From Stigonema ocellatum SAG 48.90 = DSM 106950 (lineage in GTDB: Bacteria > Cyanobacteriota > Cyanobacteriia > Cyanobacteriales > Nostocaceae), in the NCBI GenBank assembly GCA_016903675.1, contig JADQBA010000039.1, positions 1 to 64,000 on the forward strand: a stretch of 64,000 nt of DNA, given 5' to 3'. Both the position numbers and the translations under genes were made by a program. This document shows positions 17,202 through 27,900 of this stretch, in pieces. Below the pieces are notes generated by a model. It worked only from the letters and a program-made list of their open reading frames with translations. It searched no databases and was not told the origin of the DNA. How positions within the stretch are numbered: the first letter of the stretch is position 1; every line of letters starts with the position of its first letter.

Positions 17202-20200
17202 CTAATTATCTGGCTGCGGAGGTATGAGGAAACCATTATGAATTAGGTATGACAAGTAAGTAGAAAGCAATTGTTCATCTACAGGAGGACAGACTATAGA
17301 GGTGCCTGCAAGCCCATTGAGTGTATTCTGACAGTCAAATTGCAGTGTTCCTAAGTTGGACGTTTCTTTTTCAGAACTCCTTGAAGGAAAAAACGACACG
17401 AGTGGATACAAGGTGTGTTCTGGCGAACGTTCAGCAACTTTGAGCAAATATTTTCGCCACTGATCATAAGAAATCTGTTGCAATGGGTAACCAAACGAGT
17501 TGAGTACGTTGAGGAGCATTCTGGAGTTGAAAGGCTGGTGATTGACAAAATGAAATGCTTTGTCTAAGGATTCCTTTTGTCTAGATAAATGGACGATCGC
17601 TCTGCTGATATAATCCACAGGAGCCATGTCCTCGATCATCTCTTTTTCCGGCAAACTTCCAAGTTGGATACAGCCAATAATGAGTTTGTACAAGAAGTCA
17701 TTTCTATTAAAAACACCAGTTTGACTATGCCCTGATACACGTCCTATCCTGTATATACAAACAGGAAGACCTCGGTCACGTGCAATAGTGACTAACTGTT
17801 CAGCAACCCATTTACTTTGAGAGTAGCCGACCGATGGTAATTCGTAATCATCTAAGCTGTCATGTTCTCGAACGACCCGAACTTCAGAATCATCAACTGA
17901 GGAAAAAACGCTTTTGGTGGAAATGAAATGTACCTGTTTTACTTTAACTTGACTTGCCAATCTCAAAACTTCTTGGGTTCCTAAAACATTAGCTGCCTTA
18001 AGTACAGAGTAGGGAGAAGTATGATTAACCCATGCTCCATTGTGATAGATAACGTCAACTAACTCAGCCATTGCTTGAAACTCTTCCTGAGAAAGCCCTA
18101 AAAGCGGCTGGGATAGATCTCCTACAACTGGGATAATTCTGCAACTGAGAGATTCATCCCAAAGTAAATAAGATTCAAGGCTGTTTTGAATTCTCTTCTT
18201 ACCCTCTTTGAGATCGGGAGCACGTACCAAACAATAAATATCTGCATTAGTTTGCAGCAGGAGTTCATGCAGCAAAAAAGCTCCGACAAAGCCTGTGGCT
18301 CCAGTTAAGAAAATACAAGCTGGTTCTGTGATATACTGAAAGGGTATGTTTGGGTAAATCGTAGGATCAAGGACAGCTTCAGCCTTGAGATTCACGAGAG
18401 TTTTTGTGCCAACAGTCGTAGATGAAGCTCCTGTATTTTGAGCGATCGCAATACTCTGGGCCAATTCTGCAATTGTGGGCATCTCAAACAAACTAAGCAA
18501 GGGTAACTCAACTTGAAAGGTTTCTCGCACCCGAACAACAAGCTGAGTGATAAGCATTGAATGTCCCCCCAAATCGAAGAAGTTGTCGTAAATACCAACT
18601 TGCTCGATCCCAAGTACTTGAGACCAAATTCTTGTCAGTAACTCTTCTACTGGTGTGCGTGGTTCTACGTAGACTTTTTCGCGCTCAGTTCGGTTCTGGT
18701 CTGGTGTCGGTAACGCCTCGCGGTTTACCTTGCCATTGGGCGTCAAAGGCAGAGCTTCTAGCACCATAAACACTGATGGTATCATGTAATCGGGTAACTT
18801 TTCCTTGAGAAAGCGGCGCAGTTCACTGCTGGTAGGAGCTTTTTCCGACTTTGGAACCAGATAACCCACTAGGCTTTTGTCGCCAGAGTTGTTTTCCCTA
18901 GCTATGACGACAGTGTGAAGCACCTCTGGGTGTTGGGCTAGCACCGCCTCAATTTCCCCAAGTTCGATCCGGAAGCCGCGAATCTTCACTTGGTGATCGA
19001 TGCGACCGAGGAATTCGATGTTCCCATCACTCCTGTAGCGGGCGAGGTCGCCTGTTTTGTACAGGCGTTCTGATTTGGAATCACAGAAGGGATTTGGGAT
19101 AAATTTTTCGCTCGTTAGTTGTGGGCGGTTAAGGTAGCCTCTGGCTAAGCCATCACCTCCGATATAAAGTTCTCCGGGTATGCCTATGGGTACTGGTTGT
19201 AAGTGTTCATCTAAGGTGTAAATTTGGGTGTTACTTATGGGGCGACCGATGGGCACAGCCTTTTGAACATCATGGTTTTGACAATTGTACACACTGCTCC
19301 ATACCGTTCCTTCTGTTGGTCCGTATTCGTTGAATAGGGGGGTATGAGGTAGCAACTGATGATGAAGTTTGACTAACTCTGCTGAACAAGACTCTCCTGC
19401 AACAATGACGGTGCAAACAGAATCAAGTTGCCGTGGTTCGGTGTACTCCAAAATCAGCTTGTAGAGAGACGGAAGACACAATATATGCGAAATCTGACGC
19501 TGAGCTATCATTTCTATCAACTGTAATAGCTCTAGCTTCCATTTCTCTTGGGGCAGCGAAAGAACACCCCCTTGACATAAAGTCCAGAAAATGCTAGCAA
19601 CTGAACTATCGAAAACAAAGGGTGAAACTAGTAAAAAGCTGGTGACAGGTTCAGAGTAGTAAAGGATACGAGACCAAGTGGAGTGAACCAGGTTTTGATG
19701 CGTAATCTGTACACCTTTGGGCTGTCCTGTGGAACCAGAAGTGTAGATGATGTAGGCTAAATTTTTGGGTTTCACCGGGTTGGGAGGGTTCTGTTTGCTC
19801 TGTTGGGCAATTGCTGACCAGCTAGTATCTAAGCATACCACCTGTACTTGATGCTGGGGCAACTTCTCTATGAGCCGCTGCTGAGTTAAGAGTACGGACA
19901 ATTGAGTGTCTTGCAATACGAAGTCCAAGCGCTCTTGCGGATAGGTCGGATCTAAAGGCACGTAAGCCCCTCCTGCTTTGAGGATACCTACCACTCCCAC
20001 GATCATCTCCACAGAACGCTCCAAGCAGATACCTACCAACACCTCTGGTTCAACCCCTAAAGCCTGTAAGTGGTGCGCTAGCTGATTTGCTTTGACGTTC
20101 AGTTCCTGGTAGGTTAAATGTTGGTCTTCAAAAACGACTGCCACTGCGTCGGGCGATCGCTCTACAAAGCTCTCAATCAACTGATGGATGCACTGGTTGA

Positions 20201-23200
20201 TAGGATACTCTGCTTGGGTGTCATTCCATGCAACCAGCAACTGATGCTGTTCTGCCTCGGTCAACAGCGGTAACTCGTCAAGGTGCTGTTTTGGATTGGC
20301 GACAATTGCTGTGAACAACTCATGCAAATGACCCACCATCCGGCAGATAGTGCCCTCGTCGAACAAGTCGCTATTGTACTCCAGAGTCCCGATAAGTTCC
20401 TCTGTGGTCTCTTGCATGGACAGGGTTAAATCAAACTTCGCGGTGTCGATGTTACTTTCCAGGGAACTCACCGTCAAGCCTGACAACTCTATCGAAGCTA
20501 GAGGTGCATTTTGAAGCACAAACATCACCTGGAACAGAGGCGTGTAGCTAGTTGAGCGCTGCGGCTGTAGTTCCTCCACCAACTGCTCAAAAGGTAAATC
20601 TTGGTGAGTATAGGCTTGTAGCGCCACCTCACGCACTCGACCCAGCAATTCGTCAAAGCAGGGATTGTCAGATAGATCAGTGCGCAACACGAGTATATTG
20701 ACAAAAAAGCCAATTAACCCTTCGATCTCAGGTTGGTGGCGGTTGGCGATGGGCGTTCCTACCACTATATCTGTGTTAAGCGTATAGCGGTACAGCAGTA
20801 TCTTGAACGCTGCTAACAGGGTCATAAACAGGGTACTCTCTTCCTTCCTGCTCAAGGTTTTGAGACCAAAAGATAGTTCTTGTGATAGGCTGAAAGAATA
20901 AGTGGCTCCTCGAACAGTAGCAACAGTGGGGCGCTTGTAATCAGTGGGCAACTGTAGCAGTGTTGGTGCGCCTTCTAAATGTTGCCGCCAGTAAGAAAGC
21001 TGAGCTTTGAATACCTCTTTCATCACAGATTGCCGCTGCCAAACGGCAAAGTCCACGTACTGAATCGGTAATTCACCTAGAGGTGAGGGTTGTCCGTTAC
21101 AGAAGGCTTGATAAAGCGTTGCCATCTCACGCACCAGCACACCAATAGACCAACCATCAGCAACAATATGGTGCATTGTAAATAAGACGACATACTCCTG
21201 TTCACTGACCCACAGCAATTTTACCCGCAGCATTGGACCAGTACTAAGATCAAAAGGCTGTTTTGCCTCGGTAATCGTCAGTTGTCTAACTATGGTCTGT
21301 TGCTGAGACTCAGGCACCTTGCACAGGTCTATTATTGGCAAGTCTAGCCGTGTTGCTGATGAAATGACTGGAACGGGTCGTCCTTCTACTGTCAAAAAGG
21401 TAGTTCGCAAGACTTCGTGACGGCGCAGAATTTCGTTGAGGCTTTGCTCCAGTGCAGCCAGATTCAGCCTTCCTTGTAACCGAAAAGCACTGGGGATATT
21501 ATAAAAGGGGCTGTTTTGTTCTAACTGAGCGAGAAACCATAGCCTAGCTTGTGCAAAGGATAAGGGCAATTCGCTGTCCCTGGAAATGCGCTTGATGGGT
21601 GGAAGTTCCAATCCCAACCCTGCATGAATGGCTCTTTCAATGTCTTTGGCTAACCTGATGACTGTTGGTTCCTCAAATAAGCGACGTAAAGCCAGATCTA
21701 CCTTAAAGATTTTCCGTACCTGAGAAATCACACGAGTGGCCAGAAGAGAGTGTCCACCTAAATCAAAGAAGTTGCTGTGAATGCTGACTTTTTCCAAGCC
21801 AAGCACCTCTGCCCAGATTCCGGCTAACACCTGCTCAATCGGAGTGTGAGGCGCGACAAAAGTGTCACTAGGCTCAAGTTGTGCAAAATCAGGTGCGGGC
21901 AACATCTGGCGGTTTACCTTGCCATTCGGCAACAATGGCAGTGCCTCTAGCATCACAAAGACCGTAGGCACCATATACTCAGGTAACTGCTTCTTCAGAA
22001 ACGTCCTTAGTTGACTGATGGTAGGTGTCTGCTTGCTGTTGGGGACGACATAAGCCACTAACTGGTTGTCACCTAGTTGAACCTCCCGCGCTAGCACTAC
22101 AGTCTCCCGCACAGCCTGGTGTTGCACTAGCACTGCCTCAATCTCCCCAAGTTCAATGCGGAAGCCACGAATCTTCACTTGGTGGTCAATTCGTCCTAAA
22201 TACTCTAACTCCCCATTGGGCAGATAACGAGCTAAGTCACCGGATTTATATAGTCGTGCTTTTGGGTTATCAGCAAAGGGGTTAGAGATAAACCGTTGTG
22301 CTGTGAGAGAGGGACGATTGAGATAGCCACTCGTCACCCCAGCACCGCCGATGTACATCTCACCCGGAACCCCAATCGGCACTGGCTGTAAATGCTGATC
22401 TAGCACATACACCTCTAAGTCGGGAATCGGACGGCCAATGACACTTCCAGTGCGGTTCACATCGGCTTGGCTCAATGGACGATAAGTAACATGTACAGTT
22501 GTTTCCGTAATCCCGTACATATTCACTAACTGAGGCTGCTGGTCACCGTGGCGGTCAAACCAAGGTTGCAAACTCTTAACTTCCAAGGCTTCTCCACCGA
22601 AAATTACCAAGCGTAACTTCAAATCGCCAGCAGTTGCTATTGACTGTTCTGCTTGAATTAACTGGCGGAAGGCTGAAGGGGTTTGATTAAGAATTGTGAC
22701 TTTTTCTTGACACAGCAACTTATAGAAGGCTTCGGGCGATCGCCTCACTAGGTGAGGTACTACTACCAGTCGTCCACCATAAAGCAACGCACCCCAAATT
22801 TCCCACACAGAGAAGTCGAAGGCGTAAGAGTGGAATAGTGTCCATACGTCTTGAGAGTTAAACTGATACCAAAGTTCTGTCGCTGCAAACAGACGGACTA
22901 CATTAGTATGATTGACTAAAACGCCTTTGGGCTGACCTGTGGAACCTGATGTATAGATGACGTATGCTCTTGTACTGGGTGTTGCCGCGTTTAGAGGGTT
23001 TGAGTCAGACTTTTGCTTAATTTCTTCCCAGTCGGTGTCTAAGCAGACGACACGCGCCTGATGCTCAGGTAATTTCTCAACTAGATGCTGTTGACTCAGC
23101 AAAACTGAAAGTTGAGCATCTTCTAACATGAAGCTTAAGCGCTCTTGGGGATATTCAGGGTCAAGTGGCACATAAGCCCCGCCCGCCTTGAGAATACCAA

Positions 23201-24914
23201 GTAATCCTACCAGCATATCCAGAGAGCGCTCCACACATATCCCCACCAGCACATTGGCGGACACTCCCAGTGTTTGCAAGTGATGTGCTAGTTGATTTGC
23301 TTGATAATTTAGCTCTCGGTAAGTTAAGTGCTCATCTTCAAACACCACTGCCACAGCATCAGGTTGTTGCTCAACTTGAATTTCAAATAGCTGATGGATA
23401 CACTTAACTTTGGGGTAGTTTGTCGCGGTATTATTCCACTCCACTAGTAGCTGATGTTGTTCTGCTGCGGTCAAGATGGGTAAGTCTGTTAGTCGCTGGT
23501 CTGGATTAGCAACAATGCCTGACAGCAAGGTCTGGAAATGTCCCACCATTCGGGTGATGGTGGCAGCGTCGAATAAACCTGTATTGTACTCAAACGATGC
23601 CACCAAACCCTGTTGTGTGTCTGCCATAGCCAAAGTCAAATCAAATCGCGACGTCACGCTATCGATGTCTATGGTACTCAAGCTCAAGTCCCCAAGCTTC
23701 AGATCTGCCATCGGCGCATTCCAAAAGACAAACATGACGCGAAATAAAGGATTTTGGTTCAAATTTCGCTCTGGTTGCAGTTCCTCCACCAGTTTCTCAA
23801 AGGGTAAGTCTTGGTGAGCATAAGCTGCCAGTGCCACCTCACGCACTCGAGTCAAAAGTTCCCGGAAACTAGGATTGCCTGATAGATCTGCACGCAAAAC
23901 TAAATTATTGACAAAAAAGCCAATTAGTGTGTCCGTCTCACCAATTTTGCGGTTGTCGATCGCAGTACCAACACAGAAGTCGTCTTGGGCACTGTAGCGG
24001 TAAAGTAATGCTTGGAACGCTGCTAGTAGAGTGATGAACAGAGTAGCTCCCTCACTTTGGCTGAATTTTTTCAGCATTGCACTCAGGCTAAGTGATAGCT
24101 GAAAGGAAATACAATCGCCTGCCAAGTTTTGAACGCCTAGGCTGGATCTATCTGTAGGTAGAGCCAATACAGGCGGTGTGTCAGCTAACTGTTGTTTCCA
24201 GTAAGCCAGTTGTTCTGCAAGAACTGCCCCTTGCAACCATTGCCGCTGCCAGTAAGCAAAGTCTGCATATTGGATGGATAACTCTGGCAGGAGTGAAGGC
24301 TGACCTACAGAAAAAGCTTTGTAGAGTACTGCTAGTTCCTGAATAATAATTCCACATGACTTAGCATCGGAAACAATATGATGCATGACAAACAGCAACA
24401 CATGTTCTGCCTCACCCAGCTTTAGTAACGTGACTCGCAGCAAGGGACCATGTGCCAGGTCAAAGGGATGCTGAGCCTCGTTAGTTGCTAACTGCTGAAC
24501 CTTAACTTTTTGGGCAGTTTCCGGCAACTCGGTCAAATCTACTAATGGTATAATGAAATTAACGGAGGGGGAGATCACCTGAACGGGTTCCCCATCTACC
24601 ATTGCGAAAATCGTCCTTAAGACTTCGTGACGTCTCACAATTTCGTGGAAGCTTTGCTCCAAAGCAGCGACATTCAGCCAACCTTTCAGGTACATGGCTT
24701 GGGAGATGTTATAGGCAATATTGCCGGGTTGCAACTGGTCAAGGAACCACAGGCGCTGCTGGGCAAAGGATAGGGGAAAAGAATTGGACTCTCGGCTTTG
24801 GGGACTTATTTGTGATTGTGAAAAGGCATCCCCTTTTTTCTTGTTAAGCCTTTGTGCAAGAAGCTTGAGTTTTTCTGGGGAAAGCCCAGCGAGTCGTTGA
24901 GAAAGGTCACTCAT
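17202..24914 (-). CDS. NRPS, C-A(Thr)-PCP-C-A-PCP-thioester reductase
   Basis: 2570 residues. The N-terminal linker is MSDLSQRLAGLSPEKLKLLA. C1 (about 45-480) has the motif HHIVSDAKS (G-W changed to A-K). In A1 (about 490-1000) the ten-residue specificity code reads DFWNIGMVHK, the known Thr code. PCP1 has GGHSLL (Ser about 1048). C2 (about 1110-1540) has canonical HHIVADGWS. A2 (about 1560-2050) has code DSALIAEVWK, substrate not recognised. PCP2 has GGHSML (about 2115). The terminal reductase (about 2195-2560) has GATGFVGAFLL for NAD(P)H and GYSQSKWVAEQL (YxxxK). Such R domains release the chain as an aldehyde or alcohol. The start overlaps the PKS stop by 8 bp, so it is translationally coupled. 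Last megasynthase of the line. Confidence 0.93.
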   Translation of the reverse strand: MSDLSQRLAGLSPEKLKLLAQRLNKKKGDAFSQSQISPQSRESNSFPLSFAQQRLWFLDQLQPGNIAYNISQAMYLKGWLNVAALEQSFHEIVRRHEVLRTIFAMVDGEPVQVISPSVNFIIPLVDLTELPETAQKVKVQQLATNEAQHPFDLAHGPLLRVTLLKLGEAEHVLLFVMHHIVSDAKSCGIIIQELAVLYKAFSVGQPSLLPELSIQYADFAYWQRQWLQGAVLAEQLAYWKQQLADTPPVLALPTDRSSLGVQNLAGDCISFQLSLSLSAMLKKFSQSEGATLFITLLAAFQALLYRYSAQDDFCVGTAIDNRKIGETDTLIGFFVNNLVLRADLSGNPSFRELLTRVREVALAAYAHQDLPFEKLVEELQPERNLNQNPLFRVMFVFWNAPMADLKLGDLSLSTIDIDSVTSRFDLTLAMADTQQGLVASFEYNTGLFDAATITRMVGHFQTLLSGIVANPDQRLTDLPILTAAEQHQLLVEWNNTATNYPKVKCIHQLFEIQVEQQPDAVAVVFEDEHLTYRELNYQANQLAHHLQTLGVSANVLVGICVERSLDMLVGLLGILKAGGAYVPLDPEYPQERLSFMLEDAQLSVLLSQQHLVEKLPEHQARVVCLDTDWEEIKQKSDSNPLNAATPSTRAYVIYTSGSTGQPKGVLVNHTNVVRLFAATELWYQFNSQDVWTLFHSYAFDFSVWEIWGALLYGGRLVVVPHLVRRSPEAFYKLLCQEKVTILNQTPSAFRQLIQAEQSIATAGDLKLRLVIFGGEALEVKSLQPWFDRHGDQQPQLVNMYGITETTVHVTYRPLSQADVNRTGSVIGRPIPDLEVYVLDQHLQPVPIGVPGEMYIGGAGVTSGYLNRPSLTAQRFISNPFADNPKARLYKSGDLARYLPNGELEYLGRIDHQVKIRGFRIELGEIEAVLVQHQAVRETVVLAREVQLGDNQLVAYVVPNSKQTPTISQLRTFLKKQLPEYMVPTVFVMLEALPLLPNGKVNRQMLPAPDFAQLEPSDTFVAPHTPIEQVLAGIWAEVLGLEKVSIHSNFFDLGGHSLLATRVISQVRKIFKVDLALRRLFEEPTVIRLAKDIERAIHAGLGLELPPIKRISRDSELPLSFAQARLWFLAQLEQNSPFYNIPSAFRLQGRLNLAALEQSLNEILRRHEVLRTTFLTVEGRPVPVISSATRLDLPIIDLCKVPESQQQTIVRQLTITEAKQPFDLSTGPMLRVKLLWVSEQEYVVLFTMHHIVADGWSIGVLVREMATLYQAFCNGQPSPLGELPIQYVDFAVWQRQSVMKEVFKAQLSYWRQHLEGAPTLLQLPTDYKRPTVATVRGATYSFSLSQELSFGLKTLSRKEESTLFMTLLAAFKILLYRYTLNTDIVVGTPIANRHQPEIEGLIGFFVNILVLRTDLSDNPCFDELLGRVREVALQAYTHQDLPFEQLVEELQPQRSTSYTPLFQVMFVLQNAPLASIELSGLTVSSLESNIDTAKFDLTLSMQETTEELIGTLEYNSDLFDEGTICRMVGHLHELFTAIVANPKQHLDELPLLTEAEQHQLLVAWNDTQAEYPINQCIHQLIESFVERSPDAVAVVFEDQHLTYQELNVKANQLAHHLQALGVEPEVLVGICLERSVEMIVGVVGILKAGGAYVPLDPTYPQERLDFVLQDTQLSVLLTQQRLIEKLPQHQVQVVCLDTSWSAIAQQSKQNPPNPVKPKNLAYIIYTSGSTGQPKGVQITHQNLVHSTWSRILYYSEPVTSFLLVSPFVFDSSVASIFWTLCQGGVLSLPQEKWKLELLQLIEMIAQRQISHILCLPSLYKLILEYTEPRQLDSVCTVIVAGESCSAELVKLHHQLLPHTPLFNEYGPTEGTVWSSVYNCQNHDVQKAVPIGRPISNTQIYTLDEHLQPVPIGIPGELYIGGDGLARGYLNRPQLTSEKFIPNPFCDSKSERLYKTGDLARYRSDGNIEFLGRIDHQVKIRGFRIELGEIEAVLAQHPEVLHTVVIARENNSGDKSLVGYLVPKSEKAPTSSELRRFLKEKLPDYMIPSVFMVLEALPLTPNGKVNREALPTPDQNRTEREKVYVEPRTPVEELLTRIWSQVLGIEQVGIYDNFFDLGGHSMLITQLVVRVRETFQVELPLLSLFEMPTIAELAQSIAIAQNTGASSTTVGTKTLVNLKAEAVLDPTIYPNIPFQYITEPACIFLTGATGFVGAFLLHELLLQTNADIYCLVRAPDLKEGKKRIQNSLESYLLWDESLSCRIIPVVGDLSQPLLGLSQEEFQAMAELVDVIYHNGAWVNHTSPYSVLKAANVLGTQEVLRLASQVKVKQVHFISTKSVFSSVDDSEVRVVREHDSLDDYELPSVGYSQSKWVAEQLVTIARDRGLPVCIYRIGRVSGHSQTGVFNRNDFLYKLIIGCIQLGSLPEKEMIEDMAPVDYISRAIVHLSRQKESLDKAFHFVNHQPFNSRMLLNVLNSFGYPLQQISYDQWRKYLLKVAERSPEHTLYPLVSFFPSRSSEKETSNLGTLQFDCQNTLNGLAGTSIVCPPVDEQLLSTYLSYLIHNGFLIPPQPDN

Positions 24915-27900
24915 TTAAACCCCCTATCCCTTGTGATGCTAGTATTTCCTGTGCCTCATCTTCTGATAGTTGCTCGATTTCTGCTAATGCTTGAGCCAGT
25001 GCTTCCTGATCTGTCTGGTCAGTCAGTTTTTGGATCATCACCTCAGCCAACTCAGCTACAGTCGGTGCATTCAAAAAGCTCTTATAAGGCAGTTCTATCT
25101 CGAAGGTTTTGCACAGCCGAGAAACGATCTGGGCAGCAAATAAAGAATCTCCTCCCAACTCAAAGAAGTTGTCATCGATGCCCACCGGTTCAACACCTAG
25201 GATTTGTTGCCAAATATCAGCAAGTGTGCTTTCGATTTCGTTAGAGGGAGCAACATAAGCATTCCCCAGTTGAGGACGGGGATAAGTTGGTTTGGACAGG
25301 TTCACCAGGGCTAATTGATTTTTGAACGACTTAACAGAATCCTGACTGTGAAATTGGGTCGGAACATTTTGCGTTGAGACAATGACCTGGGGTACTGTTG
25401 CACAGCTATGAATACGTCTAAACGCCTCAATGCCTTCTGAAACGGTCATTCCTTCCCTCAAATCTTCCCCTATTATCGCTTTATGCCTTGCTTCAACAGC
25501 AACTGCCATGCCTAGTCCTTTCCATCTATCCCAGTTAATGGATATGGTGAAACTGCTATTTTGAGAGGTTCTGTAGTGAGCAAATGCGTCCAGAAAGGCA
25601 TTTTCTGCGGTGTAGTCTACAATCCCTGGTCCACCAGTAAATGAACTCAGTGATGAACAAAGAACGAAGAAATCTAGTTGAGTGTCCTTAAATAGAACAT
25701 CAAGTACTCGTGTTCCTCTGACTTTCGGTGCTAGAGCACTTGCTGCTGCTTCTAGTGTTGTTAGTTGGATCATGCCTCCCCCTGGAACTGCGGCTGCATG
25801 AATCACCCCATGAATCTGACCAAATTGGTGATTGGCTTTTTGGATTGCTGCCGACATTTGTTCTAGGTTGGTGATGTCGGCGCTGACCACCATAACCTCT
25901 GCACCCAAGGCAACAATTGTTTGCAATTTCCGAATTATAGAACTGACGGCATCCTGCGGCTCGTGATTTAATAACCATTGTTCCCACTCGGAATGGTTGG
26001 GAATTGGCGATCGCCCCATCAGTATCAGTTTTGCTTGTACAGTCTGTGCCAAATATTCTGCAAGTGCTAAACCAACGCCTCCTAAGCCGCCTGTAATCAA
26101 GTAAACTCCCGAATCCCTCAACCGAGGATTCCTTTCAACATCTCCATCTAATTGGACTGGTTGAAAATCTTGTACCCAGCGATGAAAACCACGGTAGGCG
26201 ATGACCCGATCTTCAGCAGCTTTGGTGGTGAGTTCTGCCAGCAATTGGTCGATGAGTTTTTCTTCTTGCCAAGTTTGTTTTAATGGCAGAACAAGATCAA
26301 TATCAATGCTACGACAGGTGATGTTTGGGTACTCTAGCGGCATAACCTTACACGGTCCGAGAACAAGAGCCTTTTCTGGACACAGCACCTCTAAACCCGT
26401 CACTTGCTGCATATTGTTTGACACAATCCCAATTTCAATAGCATCCATCAAATTTTGTTCTCCCATCGCCTGCGCGAGAAACAGCAGGCTATAAAAGCCC
26501 AAAGTTTCTGCTGATTCTGGGTGAGCAACTTCTGTGACACTCCATAAATGAACAATGGTTCTTGGCTTTTTGCCTAATGTGCCAAGTTCTGTCAGCAGGG
26601 TGTCGTAGTCCTGACGTTGTTGAGGGTTAATCGTATACAGGCGATCGCTTTGGTGGTTAAATTGCTCCCCGACTCTGACAGCGATCGCATCCTGACCAGC
26701 AAGTGCCAGATGCTTCACCATTTTTTCACCCAAGCCGCACTCATCCACAAACACTAACCAGCAACCAGGCGCAACTGCTTGAAACTCTGTTTTAAAAGGC
26801 TGCGGTAACATCGAGCGTTTCCACGATGGGATGTAGAACCAGTCGGCAATGTTTAGCTTTTTAGGCTTATTTTTTGCGATCGCGATGGCAGTGAATGCTT
26901 TTTCTGGAGCAATCCAGTAACGCAGGCGCTCAAAGGGATAGGTGGGCAAGGGGATACGATGACGCCGTTGATCGGCGTAAAATTCTGACCAATCGACTTG
27001 TACTCCCGCTAGCCAGAGTCGCCCCAAGGTGTTCAACAAGAAAGCTACATCCGACTGTTGATCTTGAGGATGGCGTATTGAAGAGAGTACCACCTGCGCC
27101 TCGATCTGATGCCGCATAGTGAAGGTGCTTAACGTTCGTCCAGGACCGACTTCTAGCAGAATTCGCTCTGTATCTTTAAGCAACTCGGTGATTCCCTCGC
27201 TAAAACGCACCGAGGAACGCAAATGCTCAGCCCAATAATTTGCAGACGTTGCTTGCTCTAGTGTAATCCAAGTGCCAGTCAAGTTAGACACAAAGGGAAT
27301 TTCTGGGGGTTTGAGGTTGACTCTTTTGACGGCGAGAGTGAATTCCTCCAAGATGGGATTCATCATTTCAGAATGAAAGGCATGGGAAGTCTGTAGACGG
27401 CGACAGTCCACACCTTGCGCCAACAGGCGGTTTTGCAAATCATTGATTGCGTCAGTGGTTCCCGAAACCACACATAAAGATGAAGCATTGTTCGCTGCTA
27501 AGGAAAGTTTCTCACCTAGCAGTGGGATGATTTCCTTCTCTGGTAGTGATACACTCAGCATACTTCCATGTGGCAGTTGCTGCATGAGCCGTCCTCGGGT
27601 TGCTACTAGCACCAAGGCTTCTTCCAGGGAAAAAACTCCAGCTAGACACGCAGCGACATACTCCCCTATGCTGTGACCAATCATCACCTGAGGACACACA
27701 CCCCATGCCATCCACAACTTGGCTAGCGCATACTCGGTGACAAATAGTGCGCTCTGGCTAATATAAGTTTGTTTTAGTTGCTCTGCTACTTGTTGCTCCT
27801 GTTCTTCACCTGGGTAAAGTGCATAGCGTAAATCTAAACGAAGGTGTGGCTTGAGTTGTTTACAGCAAAGATCAACGAGATCGCGAAATATCGGCTCAGT

